DNA of 64,000 bases from Crateriforma conspicua (GTDB lineage Bacteria; Planctomycetota; Planctomycetia; Pirellulales; Pirellulaceae): assembly GCF_007752935.1 (NCBI RefSeq), contig NZ_CP036319.1:7118434-7182433 (forward strand), written 5' to 3'. The notes under the pieces were generated by a model. The model ran no database searches. It saw only the letters and a program-made list of their open reading frames with translations, and was not told the origin of the DNA. Position numbers and translations under genes: made by a program. Of the stretch, positions 24,227 through 32,570 are shown in pieces (position 1 is the stretch's first letter; each line of letters starts with the position of its first letter).

Positions 24227-24991
24227 CTATTCCCCATGCTCCTTGCCGACTTCCGACAATACCAAAGACAATTCATATTCGAATAATTGGATGTCATCAA
24301 GCAATGAGCAAGCAAGCAACAAGTCTTCGCTGATATCCCGCGCAATGATGATGCCGCGTACCCGTTGCCCGCTATCGGCCTGGTTCTTCTTGATCCAGGC
24401 CATGTAACGCATCAATTGCCCCACAACGCGGTCATACCCGCGCGAGACTTTCAGTTCGATGACAACATAGCTATTCGTGTGATCTACTGCGAGAATATCG
24501 ATATATCGCCCGCCCACCGGGAATTCGATTCCATTTATTCCTTCTTCTTCGTACAGTGTGAGGCCCGCCTCAATGATTGAGAGATTTTTTGACAGATAAT
24601 TCCGCAAATCTCTTTCGTAGGCGAATTCGTTGGACGGTTGAATTTCCGATTCGTCTTCGCCGGTTGGCAGCGTTGGTTTGCGTCCGTTGACAGTGCAAAT
24701 TGGGGCGGGATCGGATTCTGTGGAATAAAGGCGGTAATGGCCGCTATCGATTTGGAAGAATAGGTCGTCGTCGCCGGGCTTTGCGCTATAGTGCAGTCGG
24801 CTTTGCGCGTTTGTGGAAAGACGAATTAGGTGTGCTGTGATCGTTCCCTGCTTTATCTTCGGGTAGTGCTCAGCGAACCAGTCAAGAGCTCGTTGGCGTG
24901 TGAAAGCTTCACCAGGCTGCAGCGCAAACTCGCTGGCCATATCGTGCATAAGCAATCGAACTGGTTTGTCGTAGATAGCCACGGATTGCAT
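24227..24991 (-). CDS. NucS/DUF91-type PD-(D/E)XK nuclease with N-terminal helical domain
   Basis: A 254-residue protein. The N-terminal 100 residues (QPGEAFTRQRALDWF, KIKQGTITAHLIRLSTN) look like a winged-helix nucleic acid-binding domain. Residues about 125-250 are a NucS/DUF91 nuclease fold: AYERDLRNYLSKNLSII, EFPVGGRYIDILAVD (active-site Asp), and YVVIELKVSRGYDRVVGQL with the E-x-K pair. NucS-type enzymes cut branched or mismatched DNA; stand-alone forms like this also occur in defence regions. The true substrate is not visible. Confidence 0.8.
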   Translation of the reverse strand: MQSVAIYDKPVRLLMHDMASEFALQPGEAFTRQRALDWFAEHYPKIKQGTITAHLIRLSTNAQSRLHYSAKPGDDDLFFQIDSGHYRLYSTESDPAPICTVNGRKPTLPTGEDESEIQPSNEFAYERDLRNYLSKNLSIIEAGLTLYEEEGINGIEFPVGGRYIDILAVDHTNSYVVIELKVSRGYDRVVGQLMRYMAWIKKNQADSGQRVRGIIIARDISEDLLLACSLLDDIQLFEYELSLVLSEVGKEHGE

Positions 24992-25069
24992 TGCCTCATA
25001 TGAAAAAACGTCACCAATCGACCGACGACGAGAAATTGTCCAACTTCGCTGCTCGGATGCACTAAGGGG

Positions 25070-25687
25070 TTATTCGCCGCGTATGAATTCGGCGAAACTT
25101 TTAGGCGTAGTTGAGAGCTCAGCTTCAAGAACCCAAAATTTTCCCTTGGCGTGTTGAACTTGGTATACCCAGGATCCACTTACTGGGTGTTTTGCACGGT
25201 CGAGAAGGGTGACCTCTGATTTTATGGGCAACTTTTCCACTCTATATTTACGCTTAGTCGCAGCTTGTCGGTCGGGATCATCCGGTAATACAACGCTTGG
25301 GTCGAAGAAGGCAAAATCACCGACTCCCCAAACCACAATTCCTAGAATGTACCGTTTTTCTCCGACGAACGACTCTACCTTGCCGACCCTGCGTGTGGCA
25401 ATTTTCGCGTTCGTCTGGTCGGTTGCGCGGTTCGCTTTTTCAGCCTTCGAGGCAGAGTCCATCCGTCGCGCTTGCAATACTGATTGTAGGTCAAGAATGT
25501 CGAGATCGATTCTACGCGGAACTAGAAGCGTGACGGTGCCTGCGGCTTCGTCCAGCTCCCAGAATAGCGCACTTGTTGAGTGACCGTTCTTTGTCTTCCA
25601 AATCTGCATTTCTTGACAAAAACTATCGCTGCCGCAACAGAAAGCAAGAGCAATCAACGCTATTTGCAACGTACTAGTGCGTATCAT
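25070..25687 (-). CDS. Secreted SHD1-like planctomycete protein
   Basis: A 205-residue protein with a signal peptide (MIRTSTLQIALIALAFCCG). The segment MQIWKTKNGHSTSALFWELD then GTVTLLVPRRIDLDILDLQSV fits the SHD1-like motif (W.t..G....A.f......VtL......i....L) found in many planctomycete secreted proteins. The rest is unassigned. Function unknown. Confidence 0.65.
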   Translation of the reverse strand: MIRTSTLQIALIALAFCCGSDSFCQEMQIWKTKNGHSTSALFWELDEAAGTVTLLVPRRIDLDILDLQSVLQARRMDSASKAEKANRATDQTNAKIATRRVGKVESFVGEKRYILGIVVWGVGDFAFFDPSVVLPDDPDRQAATKRKYRVEKLPIKSEVTLLDRAKHPVSGSWVYQVQHAKGKFWVLEAELSTTPKSFAEFIRGE

Positions 25688-26024
25688 AGGAGGCGACCAA
25701 TTCAGGTGACTCTATACCCTTCAGTGGTTTCGGAGAGAATGCCCGTTCGGATCGGCTTCAACAGATTTGCCCCGGGCCGACTTCCCCTCAGATGAGCGGC
25801 ATTATAACCGTTCTCCCCCAGTTGGTGAAACGGTAAGGCAACGGTTCTGGCAGGGATTGTTTGTACATCAATCACCTTGGCTCAGAACCAGAAAACCTCC
25901 TACATATTTTGGCCGCTCTTTCCGCCTCCAAAATGACTGGAATTACACCGGTATAACGGAGTTCGGTGATTCGATTCTGAAGCCCGGTTTTTCCCGTTGA
26001 ACGGGAGGGGTGGAACGCCAATCG
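25688..26024. other. Intergenic with tRNA-Gln-like 5' half
   Basis: No protein gene. CGGTAAGGCAACGGTT at 25831-25846 resembles the D-arm and start of the anticodon arm of tRNA-Gln. No T-arm consensus or acceptor pairing follows, so at most it is a relic. The phage repeat begins at 26025. Confidence 0.3.
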
Positions 26025-26277
26025 TTGACGGCATGGCAGATCCATCCGTCGAAACGATCACCGACCAAATCGCATCCAACGCGGCCCAGCCGGCGAGCGC
26101 CTCGGGTGACGGTCACTCCGCCGCGCAGCACTCGCTGCGGGAACAGATCGAAGCGGACAAGTATCTCCGCAGCGTCAAAGCCGCCGAAGGTCGTAAGAGC
26201 CTGAAGCAAAAGATCGGCCTGGGCCGCTTCGCTGCTCCGGGGGCCTGCGGATGAACGGACAACGGATTGGAGTCGAC
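26025..26277 (+). repeat. Direct repeat copy 2 of the phage head segment
   Basis: A near-identical copy of bases 1-253. The match begins at TTGACGGCATGGCAGATCC and ends at GGAGTCGAC, about nine codons into the portal gene. Beyond 26277 the sequence is unrelated, so the portal is cut off. The copy has kept the gpW-like gene intact with only a few base changes, implying a recent duplication or recent deletion of a second module. Confidence 0.9.
26033..26254 (+). CDS. gpW-like small phage protein, second copy
   Basis: 73 residues, identical to the protein at 9-230 except for three positions (E to Q, V to A, P to A). It is open and retains the ATGA overlap with the portal start at 26251, but the portal itself is truncated. 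Translation could start from TTG 25997 upstream, but ATG 26033 matches the first copy. Without its neighbours it is unlikely to be functional. Confidence 0.6.
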   Translation: MADPSVETITDQIASNAAQPASASGDGHSAAQHSLREQIEADKYLRSVKAAEGRKSLKQKIGLGRFAAPGACG

Positions 26278-26360
26278 AGTTTTGACTCCCCCAAAGAAGA
26301 ATTTGGTTTTCCTCAAACTACTCGCCCTCCCCCACTGAAACGTCGGCGACGAACTCGATA

Positions 26361-26822
26361 TCACCCGATGAGCCCGACAGCTAACAGTACGATGGAAACG
26401 ATGCCGACGTACGTTCGCGTATGATTCCAACGTTGCCAACGCCACTGGTAGTCTGGCCAAACGACATCAGCCTCCGAAAGGCTAGCCTCTGCCAATCGGT
26501 TGTTCAGTGGGACATTGAAAAGCACCGTGATTGCGAATGGGCCAACCAAATAAAGAATAGCCCCGCCAAGCAACAATCCCGATCTTTCGCTCTCAAGGTT
26601 CATCAGTGCATCCACGCCGACCACCGCACAAAGCAGTGGCGTCCCCAAAAAGAACGCGACGAAGATCGGGTTGATAATCTTCTCGTTGATTCTCTGCATC
26701 GCACGCATGCCCTGTTCGTTTGGCATCGTTGCCAGAGCTTGCATAACGAAATTCGAGAATGCAAACAAAAGACCGGTTACGACCCCAGCACCGGTAATTG
26801 CACCAACAATTAGGATTTCCAT
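26361..26822 (-). CDS. DUF1772 membrane protein
   Basis: A 153-residue integral membrane protein with four hydrophobic segments (about 1-25, 53-72, 83-105, 137-152). It follows the DUF1772 plan: early FAFSNFVMQALATMP, central INPIFVAFFLGTPL, and late VPLNNRLAEA, then W..W...H. Some family members are anthrone-oxygenase-like; the role here is unknown. No operon partner is visible. Confidence 0.8.
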   Translation of the reverse strand: MEILIVGAITGAGVVTGLLFAFSNFVMQALATMPNEQGMRAMQRINEKIINPIFVAFFLGTPLLCAVVGVDALMNLESERSGLLLGGAILYLVGPFAITVLFNVPLNNRLAEASLSEADVVWPDYQWRWQRWNHTRTYVGIVSIVLLAVGLIG

Positions 26823-26974
26823 GAAATGCCTGCGAAGTCTGATTTCAAGCGAAAGGTAAAATCACCAATCTATCCGACTGGCGAACCGAGGTTGTCCATT
26901 CAAAAGTGCTCGACTTCGCCGCTCGGCTGCACTGCGTCGTCCTTCGCGTGAAGCCGATTCGCTACATTGAATGA

Positions 26975-27355
26975 TCAGTCCGAAAAAAGGACGAACCAAA
27001 CCTTGCCGTGACACCACGACCCGCTACCGCGAGGAGACACAAACTCGAAACGACTGCCACCTTTGTCCGGAACAACGTTCCATTTGTTGCTTTCACACCA
27101 CCCTAGGAACTCCGTCCGCGGCAAATTGAACTTGATTGTCGCAGATGCGCCGGGCGTGTATCGAACATTGACGTTGGTTGCGTCTGAAGGAATTGTCGTA
27201 AAGCCCTTGAGCGCTCGATTGGCGGTCTCCGCAGTTGCATCGGTAATAGCAACGGTTCCGAAAGTTCGCGCAAACCATGTCGCTGCAGCAAGGCAGATCG
27301 CGATCAGCGTTAATGCGAGCAACAAATCGCGAACAGAGTATCGAAGTTTGGCCAT
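26975..27355 (-). CDS. Small membrane-anchored protein, paralogue B
   Basis: 126 residues from ATG 27355. It is the sister of the protein at 23749-24132: the same N-terminal membrane helix (LLALTLIAICLAAATWFA) and the same RYTPGASATIKFNLPR block, with about 82% of positions identical. The upstream context is also similar (GAAAAG then CCCCCGTCCC near 27400 and near 24176), showing that the duplicated unit includes the leader. Function unknown. Confidence 0.7.
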   Translation of the reverse strand: MAKLRYSVRDLLLALTLIAICLAAATWFARTFGTVAITDATAETANRALKGFTTIPSDATNVNVRYTPGASATIKFNLPRTEFLGWCESNKWNVVPDKGGSRFEFVSPRGSGSWCHGKVWFVLFSD

Positions 27356-27909
27356 GATCTTCGGGCAGCACGCAAGCCACGGATAGGATCGAGACGAGAA
27401 AAGACCCCCGTCCCCTTTTAGCGTGGGGACGAACGCTGGATCGAGAGCATCAGCGCAATGAAAGGCTTCCGGTCGAACAGTGGAACCACACTGCCACACG
27501 GTGACTCAGCTGCACGCCCATGCAGACGACTGATCGACCGGAAGCCAAAACGGAGCGACGAAGCCATGGCCAAATCACCGGAGACCATGACGACGCCGCT
27601 CGAAGTAACCCTATGTCAGAACCAAACCCTGTCATCGTTTTGATACCCGCATTGCATCGCCGCCCACGTGTTTCGCCACCAACCGGGCTGCACTAATCAC
27701 TAAAACCGGCAAATGGCACCAGCACACTGCGGTCGCCCCACCGGGCCGTGCTCTATTCGGCATCCCGAATCGTTCCGGAGGTCTCGGACCGTTTCACCGG
27801 GTGAACGGCCCGGTCAACTCGCGCGTCGCCGCCTTCCCATCGGCTGATCCGACTCCACGGTGCGGGACACTGCTCCGCCACCATTACGGCATGGATGCAC
27901 ATTCCTCCG
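27356..27909. other. Intergenic region without a recognisable gene
   Basis: About 550 bases. Only short open frames without protein-like composition. The left 60 bases are part of the duplicated leader shared with 24133-24190. Confidence 0.5.
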
Positions 27910-28284
27910 TCATCTTTGCTTCGGCTTTGCCGTGGATGGCAATAGCAGCAACACCCCGCAGGTCACGAGATAGACCACGAAGCCTAGCGTGATGATTCGT
28001 TGCGATGTGGGATCGGTGTTGAAGGGAAACGTCAGCAATAGCGTCAGCATGATGACCAGGGCGAACGAGAGGGCGATCACCGATGTACCGATCCGGAACC
28101 ACTTCGAACCACGCCAAATCATCAATGCACAAAGCCAGCAGATTCCGGTTCGAATCACTTGCACGGCGATCGAGTTACCGACTGCAAACATCACTTCTGA
28201 AAATTGGCATAGGAAGGGAAACGCGGCGACCATGGCGACGGTCACCATTCCCAGAAATCGCGAGTTGGTTGGGTTCGAATCCAT
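27910..28284 (-). CDS. Four-helix membrane protein, hypothetical
   Basis: About 124 residues from ATG 28284 with four hydrophobic segments (FLGMVTVAMVAAFPFL, ICWLCALMI, SVIALSFALVIMLTLLL, FVVYLVTCGVLLLL). No motif identifies a family. It is small and probably inner-membrane. Confidence 0.55.
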   Translation of the reverse strand: MDSNPTNSRFLGMVTVAMVAAFPFLCQFSEVMFAVGNSIAVQVIRTGICWLCALMIWRGSKWFRIGTSVIALSFALVIMLTLLLTFPFNTDPTSQRIITLGFVVYLVTCGVLLLLPSTAKPKQR

Positions 28285-28374
28285 CGCCGGCAACCCTCAT
28301 TCCATGGGATAGCCACAGAGCTTGTACAGTGAAACGAAGATATCCACTTCGACCGCTCCTTGGTGAATGACGGA

Positions 28375-28758
28375 TCAATCCTTGGGGTCGACCTTTGTCA
28401 GTCGTGCGCCGCAGGAATCACAACAAACATCAGACCGTAGAATCGCGCCGCAGTTGCTGCAGGTCATCACTGTGTCGACGTACGACCCGGAAATACGACC
28501 GGCATAGTCCAGATCCACCGATCGCTTCAACAGGCGGATGACTTCGGCCAATGCCCGGAACACCAACCAGTTCAAAAATGATCCCAGGATCAACCAGCAA
28601 GCCATGCCGAGACCCACGATCCCGACCCATGCCAACACCGTGATCGATGCCGCAACGCCCAAACAGAGGATGACAATGGCGGCAAGATCAAGCAGCGATT
28701 CAATCGCCGTACTGGTGACCCTGCGGCTTTCGGGCACGGGTGTTGCGGTCAGCTCCAT
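28375..28758 (-). CDS. Membrane protein with C-terminal zinc ribbon
   Basis: 127 residues. Two membrane segments (SLLDLAAIVILCLGVAA; WVGIVGLGMACWLILGSFL) are followed by a C-terminal CSNCG...CCDSCG pair, a zinc-ribbon pattern with two CxxC knuckles. Function unknown. It may share a transcript with the membrane gene at 27910-28284, 90 bases downstream. Confidence 0.65.
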   Translation of the reverse strand: MELTATPVPESRRVTSTAIESLLDLAAIVILCLGVAASITVLAWVGIVGLGMACWLILGSFLNWLVFRALAEVIRLLKRSVDLDYAGRISGSYVDTVMTCSNCGAILRSDVCCDSCGARLTKVDPKD

Positions 28759-28957
28759 TGGGTCAAATCCTGGGCGTGGTCATTCGTGATTGCGTGTTTG
28801 TCAGCGTTGGTCGCCCGATCCGGCGTTGAATTCCATCAAGCTTCCCGGGCCTTTATCGGGAGTGGACCATGATCGCAGCAACCATCGCAATCATGGTAAA
28901 CGATTCCACCACATGGGATTGCATCCACAGGATGCGACCTGTCGGATGCCGCGAGAT

Positions 28958-29422
28958 TCAGCCAAAGTGTTCGGCAAGTTTTCCGAGATCTAGCAGTCCC
29001 AGTTTCGCATACAGTCCCGTGTAGTCGATGATGTTGTGGGCCCTGTAAATCAGCCCGTTCCGCATCGTTCCGAAGCAGCAGACTTCCATCGCGACGTCCA
29101 AATTCGCGTCACGCTGACGCCCCTCGAACTCCATGGCGGCCGAAAACTGGTCGCCCCGCATCAACAGAAATTGAATCGTGGCGGTGCGGTGGTGCAGTCG
29201 GGCGCACATTGCACGGTGAGTGACCCGCATTTCATCCAGACCTTCGATCACCTCCGGTGCCAGACCGCTGATGATACATTCCGGATGAAAATGTTCGTCG
29301 ACCAACGAGCTGTCGTTGGCTTCCCAGCCCGCCTTCAGCCAACGCCGTAGCAACGCCGCATTCAGCTCTTCCCGTTGAGTCCAAGGGGGATCAATTTCGG
29401 GAGCTTCTTCTTTGAAATTCAT
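28958..29422 (-). CDS. NTF2/SnoaL-like protein
   Basis: About 154 residues from ATG 29422. It has the cone fold pattern of the NTF2-like superfamily: an N-terminal helix pair (LNAALLRRWLKAGWEANDSSL), then DEHFHPECIISGL and VIEGLDEMRVTHRAM, and later strands including FLLMRGDQFSAAMEFEG and AHNIIDYTGLYAKLG. These proteins include small enzymes (isomerases, hydrolases) and ligand binders. Substrate unknown. Confidence 0.7.
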   Translation of the reverse strand: MNFKEEAPEIDPPWTQREELNAALLRRWLKAGWEANDSSLVDEHFHPECIISGLAPEVIEGLDEMRVTHRAMCARLHHRTATIQFLLMRGDQFSAAMEFEGRQRDANLDVAMEVCCFGTMRNGLIYRAHNIIDYTGLYAKLGLLDLGKLAEHFG

Positions 29423-30236
29423 TGGCTTGAAGATTGACGAGCGTTGGGACAGCGAAAGGCTGACATCGGCCAGATGCTCTCGTTCAGACTTGCTGGATTT
29501 TGGATGGGAAGTCCGATGACGCGCGGTCGTTGACGGCAAGGATTTGAATCAGTGCGTTGGAATACGCCCACAGTATGGTGATCGCCACCTCCCCCCCCCA
29601 CAAGCTCACGGAAGAACGGGCAAGCGTTTTCGCGTCAACTCGATCTCACGATGAAGCCATTGTCGGACAAATAACCGGGGACATTGATAGCGAACTGCCC
29701 TCACCTGATGCTGGCATGTCCACAGCGTTTGCAAGGCTTTGCATTCGCGTCCCTTTGTCATGTGGTCACGAATACCGATGCATTGATCGCAGCCTCAACA
29801 CCCAACCGATTCATCATGCAACCGAACTTTCAAGTTGGTGGGGGTGAGTCCATTGATGTCTTTCGCGACGCGATCGCTCACGCACCCTTTGCGTTGATCG
29901 TCGAGAGGGCCGTTCCGCCGGCGACGCATGGCAAAAACGCGGTCGGGAGCATTCATGCGGTCAGCCAACTCTCATGCCGCCAGTCAGGGATCTGAACCGC
30001 TAGCAGATACGATGACAACTAGAGTCTGTCCAAACGCCGAATCGAGTCGACCAGGTGCTGTCGTCAAATCGAACAAATCGAGGGCAGAAGTGAGACGCGG
30101 ACTCGTCTGGTGCTGTACGCGCCCCCCCCAGAGCGAGTACAATGCGAGATCGCCAGGATACAGAGCCCACCATCAGCCTGCCCAAGAAGTGCAACCAGAT
30201 CTGATTTTCAGACCCAGACACGCAACAAGAACCCAC
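29423..30236. other. Intergenic, no supported gene
   Basis: About 800 bases. Frames at 29557-29847 and 29684-29995 (+) are open, but I see no family pattern; the stretch QPNFQVGGGESIDVFRDAI in the second is protein-like and may be a relic. Contains a C-run at about 29595. Confidence 0.35.
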
Positions 30237-30944
30237 ATGAACACCTATCACCGATGGTTTCGTTTCACCGCCGTTTTCGCCGTACTGGTGGGCTGCAGTT
30301 CCGCTAATGCTGCTCCCTTTGTGAGACTGGAGGTGTCCGCGATGGTTGTCGAGGTGGTCGATAACCAAAACATTCTCGGCGGTCAGGTCAGCGTCGGCGA
30401 CACGCTTTCCGGAATTGGCCAATACGACACTCAATTGGTCGACTCAGATAATGATGCTTCGATAGGATCATACGATGGAGTTGACATTAGCAAAAACTTC
30501 TTGCAGGGAACGAATAACGCAAGTGGCTTCTTCGAGACCACTGACTTCTTCGACATTAGAGTAGAAAACAATTTCAATGGACATGACACCGTCGTGCTTT
30601 GGGCATCTGGAGATACAACTCCGTCTACTCTAATTGTCGACGGAATCGATTATGTCGATTTGGTGATCACGCTTGAAGACGAACAAGGAACGGTTTTCGC
30701 AGATGATTCGCTACCAACTACTTTTGATTTGAGTTCTTTTGAGAAAGCTGAGCTTGTACTTTCAGGTGAAAATGGGTTCTCGCAACAAGTATTGTATTCA
30801 GTGACTGCCTCGATCACATCGATCAATGTTACTTCTGTACCTGAACCGAGTTCCTTTTGCATTTTGGCGACGTTGTTTGTTGGAATTCTAAAGCCACGTC
30901 TGAATTCACGGCTCAAGACTCATAAGTTTCGATTGACCGACTGA
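30237..30944 (+). CDS. PEP-CTERM surface protein, hypothetical
   Basis: About 235 residues from ATG 30237. Signal peptide (FRFTAVFAVLVGCSSANA), an acidic beta-rich body (SVGDTLSGIGQYDTQLVDSD, YDGVDISK), then a PEP-CTERM signal: VPEPSS, FCILATLFVGIL and a basic tail. A VGDTLSGxxxYDT stretch is typical of PEP-CTERM proteins of unknown function. Less GC-rich than the neighbours. It would be exported and processed by an exosortase encoded elsewhere. Confidence 0.75.
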   Translation: MNTYHRWFRFTAVFAVLVGCSSANAAPFVRLEVSAMVVEVVDNQNILGGQVSVGDTLSGIGQYDTQLVDSDNDASIGSYDGVDISKNFLQGTNNASGFFETTDFFDIRVENNFNGHDTVVLWASGDTTPSTLIVDGIDYVDLVITLEDEQGTVFADDSLPTTFDLSSFEKAELVLSGENGFSQQVLYSVTASITSINVTSVPEPSSFCILATLFVGILKPRLNSRLKTHKFRLTD

Positions 30945-30983
30945 CATTCGATTGGTCCGTTCAGATCCATTCTTGGAGCGGTT

Positions 30984-31583
30984 TCAAGACCCACGTCGCC
31001 CCACGTACTGGATGACCGATGCCGTGCCAGTGTGGAATTTTCCTTCGTGGACTTCACGTTCGGTTTCGTGCAGTAGAACGGTTTCAAGAATTCCAAATTC
31101 TTGTTCGATCTTGCTGCAGGACATCAGCAAGTCGACATTGGCCGGCCCTCCCGTCCCACGACCAATCTGATTCTCCGAATAGGCCTCCAGGATCAAAATG
31201 CCTCCGGGCTTGAGGGCTTGGACCAGCAGCGGATACAGTCGCCGACGTATCGATCCGTCCAAGTGTGCATAGATGGAAATGATGGATCCGAAAGCGCTTT
31301 CGGCTGGTTCGTAGTCGCTCAAATCGGCAACTTCGGTTGAAATTTGCACGCCATTTTGATTGGCCAGTTTGACGGCTTTTGCAAGCCCGACTTTGGAACC
31401 ATCAACTGCATGAACACTGTGACCCTTGCCGGCCAGATACACGGCGTTGCGTCCCTCGCCCTCGGCGATTGACAGAACGGGGTCCGACACGCGGGACGCC
31501 TGTCGAACCAGAAACCCATTCGGTTCCGTTCCGTACGCATACTCGCTATCCGAAAATCGATCATTCCAGTCGGGCGATGGCAT
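30984..31583 (-). CDS. TehB-like SAM-dependent methyltransferase
   Basis: About 199 residues from ATG 31583 (alternative 31604). Class I fold: PDWNDRFSDSEYAYGTEPNG start, motif I VLSIAEGEGRNAVYLA near residue 38, post-I acidic residue in VHAVDGSKVGL, then YAHLDGSIRRRLYP and GGILILEAYSENQIGRGTGG. This layout is that of the tellurite-resistance TehB/small-molecule methyltransferase group. The substrate is unknown. A decayed relative lies at 20197-20430. Confidence 0.85.
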   Translation of the reverse strand: MPSPDWNDRFSDSEYAYGTEPNGFLVRQASRVSDPVLSIAEGEGRNAVYLAGKGHSVHAVDGSKVGLAKAVKLANQNGVQISTEVADLSDYEPAESAFGSIISIYAHLDGSIRRRLYPLLVQALKPGGILILEAYSENQIGRGTGGPANVDLLMSCSKIEQEFGILETVLLHETEREVHEGKFHTGTASVIQYVGRRGS

Positions 31584-31765
31584 GGGAGCACTCACGAGTT
31601 GCAAGAAGGAAGATCGGTTGTTTTCGACTGCAATGGCTTCAACGGTTTACGTTCTCTGATAAATTGGGGGCCCCGAATCATCGCCCTCCCGGACAAACTG
31701 AACGCGAGTACAGACGCCCGATCGCGGAAGCACCACCAGGCGGAATGCACCGTATCCGCATGCCA

Positions 31766-31805
31766 AGATTAGCGCTGGCGAGTCGAACGATACGCTAGAT
31801 TAGCG
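31766..31805. promoter_or_regulatory. Paired AGATTAGCG direct repeats upstream of 31848
   Basis: AGATTAGCG occurs at 31766-31774 and 31797-31805, 31 bases apart (about three helical turns). The second copy is also part of a perfect CGCTA-GAT-TAGCG palindrome. It lies 43 bases before the start of the next gene, so it may be an activator or repressor site. Confidence 0.4.
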
Positions 31806-31847
31806 TTATCGACGAGGCCGACACGAATCTTTTCAGAGGAACCCTCC

Positions 31848-32309
31848 ATGCATTTGCGGATGATCCTGTCCATCTTGGTTGCCATCACCGCCGGCCTGTT
31901 AGTGATTCAGCATTCAGACGCTGACAACCAACCAAGCGACCACGAGGCCAATTCGAATAACATGGATGACATGGATCCCGTCATTCGTAAACTCTTGACC
32001 GAGCGACGGGATACATACAAATCGCTGGTCGAAATCGTGAACCAATCCTATCTGGTAGGACGGGCCGAGCATCGCCAACTGATCCAGGTTCAGAACGATT
32101 TGCTGCAAGCCGAATTGGACCTAGCCACGACGCGGTCCGAGCGACTGAAAATTCACCAACAGTTGGTCGACAATCTGCAGGCTTATGAAAAGCTGTTGGA
32201 AGCACGGTTTGCAAACGGTACGACCCAACAGACCGACGTCTTGTCTACAAAAGCAGATCGACTGAAAGCGGAGGTCGCACTGCGGCGACTGCAACTTCAA
32301 GACGGGTGA
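31848..32309 (+). CDS. Exported coiled-coil protein, TolC-like fragment
   Basis: 153 residues. Signal peptide (ILSILVAITAGLLVI), then a helical coiled-coil domain: LIQVQNDLLQAELDLATTRSERLKIHQQLVDNL and ALRRLQL. This heptad pattern with QNDLLQAELDL is like one helical hairpin of an outer-membrane efflux (TolC-type) protein, but it is far too short for a channel. Probably a periplasmic protein of unknown role. Confidence 0.55.
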   Translation: MHLRMILSILVAITAGLLVIQHSDADNQPSDHEANSNNMDDMDPVIRKLLTERRDTYKSLVEIVNQSYLVGRAEHRQLIQVQNDLLQAELDLATTRSERLKIHQQLVDNLQAYEKLLEARFANGTTQQTDVLSTKADRLKAEVALRRLQLQDG

Positions 32310-32370
32310 ATCAACATCCGTTGCTCTTGGATTCCTGGGCGCTAAGCAGGCGGACAGGAGTTTGACGAAA

Positions 32371-32519
32371 AATGGCAAACCGACGCGTAAGTCTTGAAGT
32401 TGCGCTTATACCCGAGGCATTGTTTTATGGTAAACCGAAGCGCGAGCGAGGCGATGTCAACTTCATTCTTTCCTCACTCACGTGTCGGGTTACCAGAAAT
32501 ACGCAACTTCAAAACGCGT
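32371..32519. repeat. Palindromic dispersed repeat element, locus 2
   Basis: A forward unit (AATGGCAAACCGACGCGTAAG at 32371, AAGTTGCGCTT, then after a 20-base insertion GGTAAACCGA and CGCGAGCGAGG to 32451) is followed by an inverted unit at 32472-32519 (CCTCACTCACGTGTCGGGTT, ACCAGAAATACGCAACTTC, AAAACGCG). The inverted unit matches the forward unit at 21450-21504. Hairpin-forming. Confidence 0.7.
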
Positions 32520-32570
32520 ACGCGAGGGAGTGCGTTCCGAACTATTCATTCCATCAGGAAAGACCCTACC

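Noticed and set aside
29557..29995. Overlapping open frames in the 29.4-30.2 kb gap
   Set aside because: Overlap in different frames, no recognisable motif and no convincing ribosome site; at most relics.
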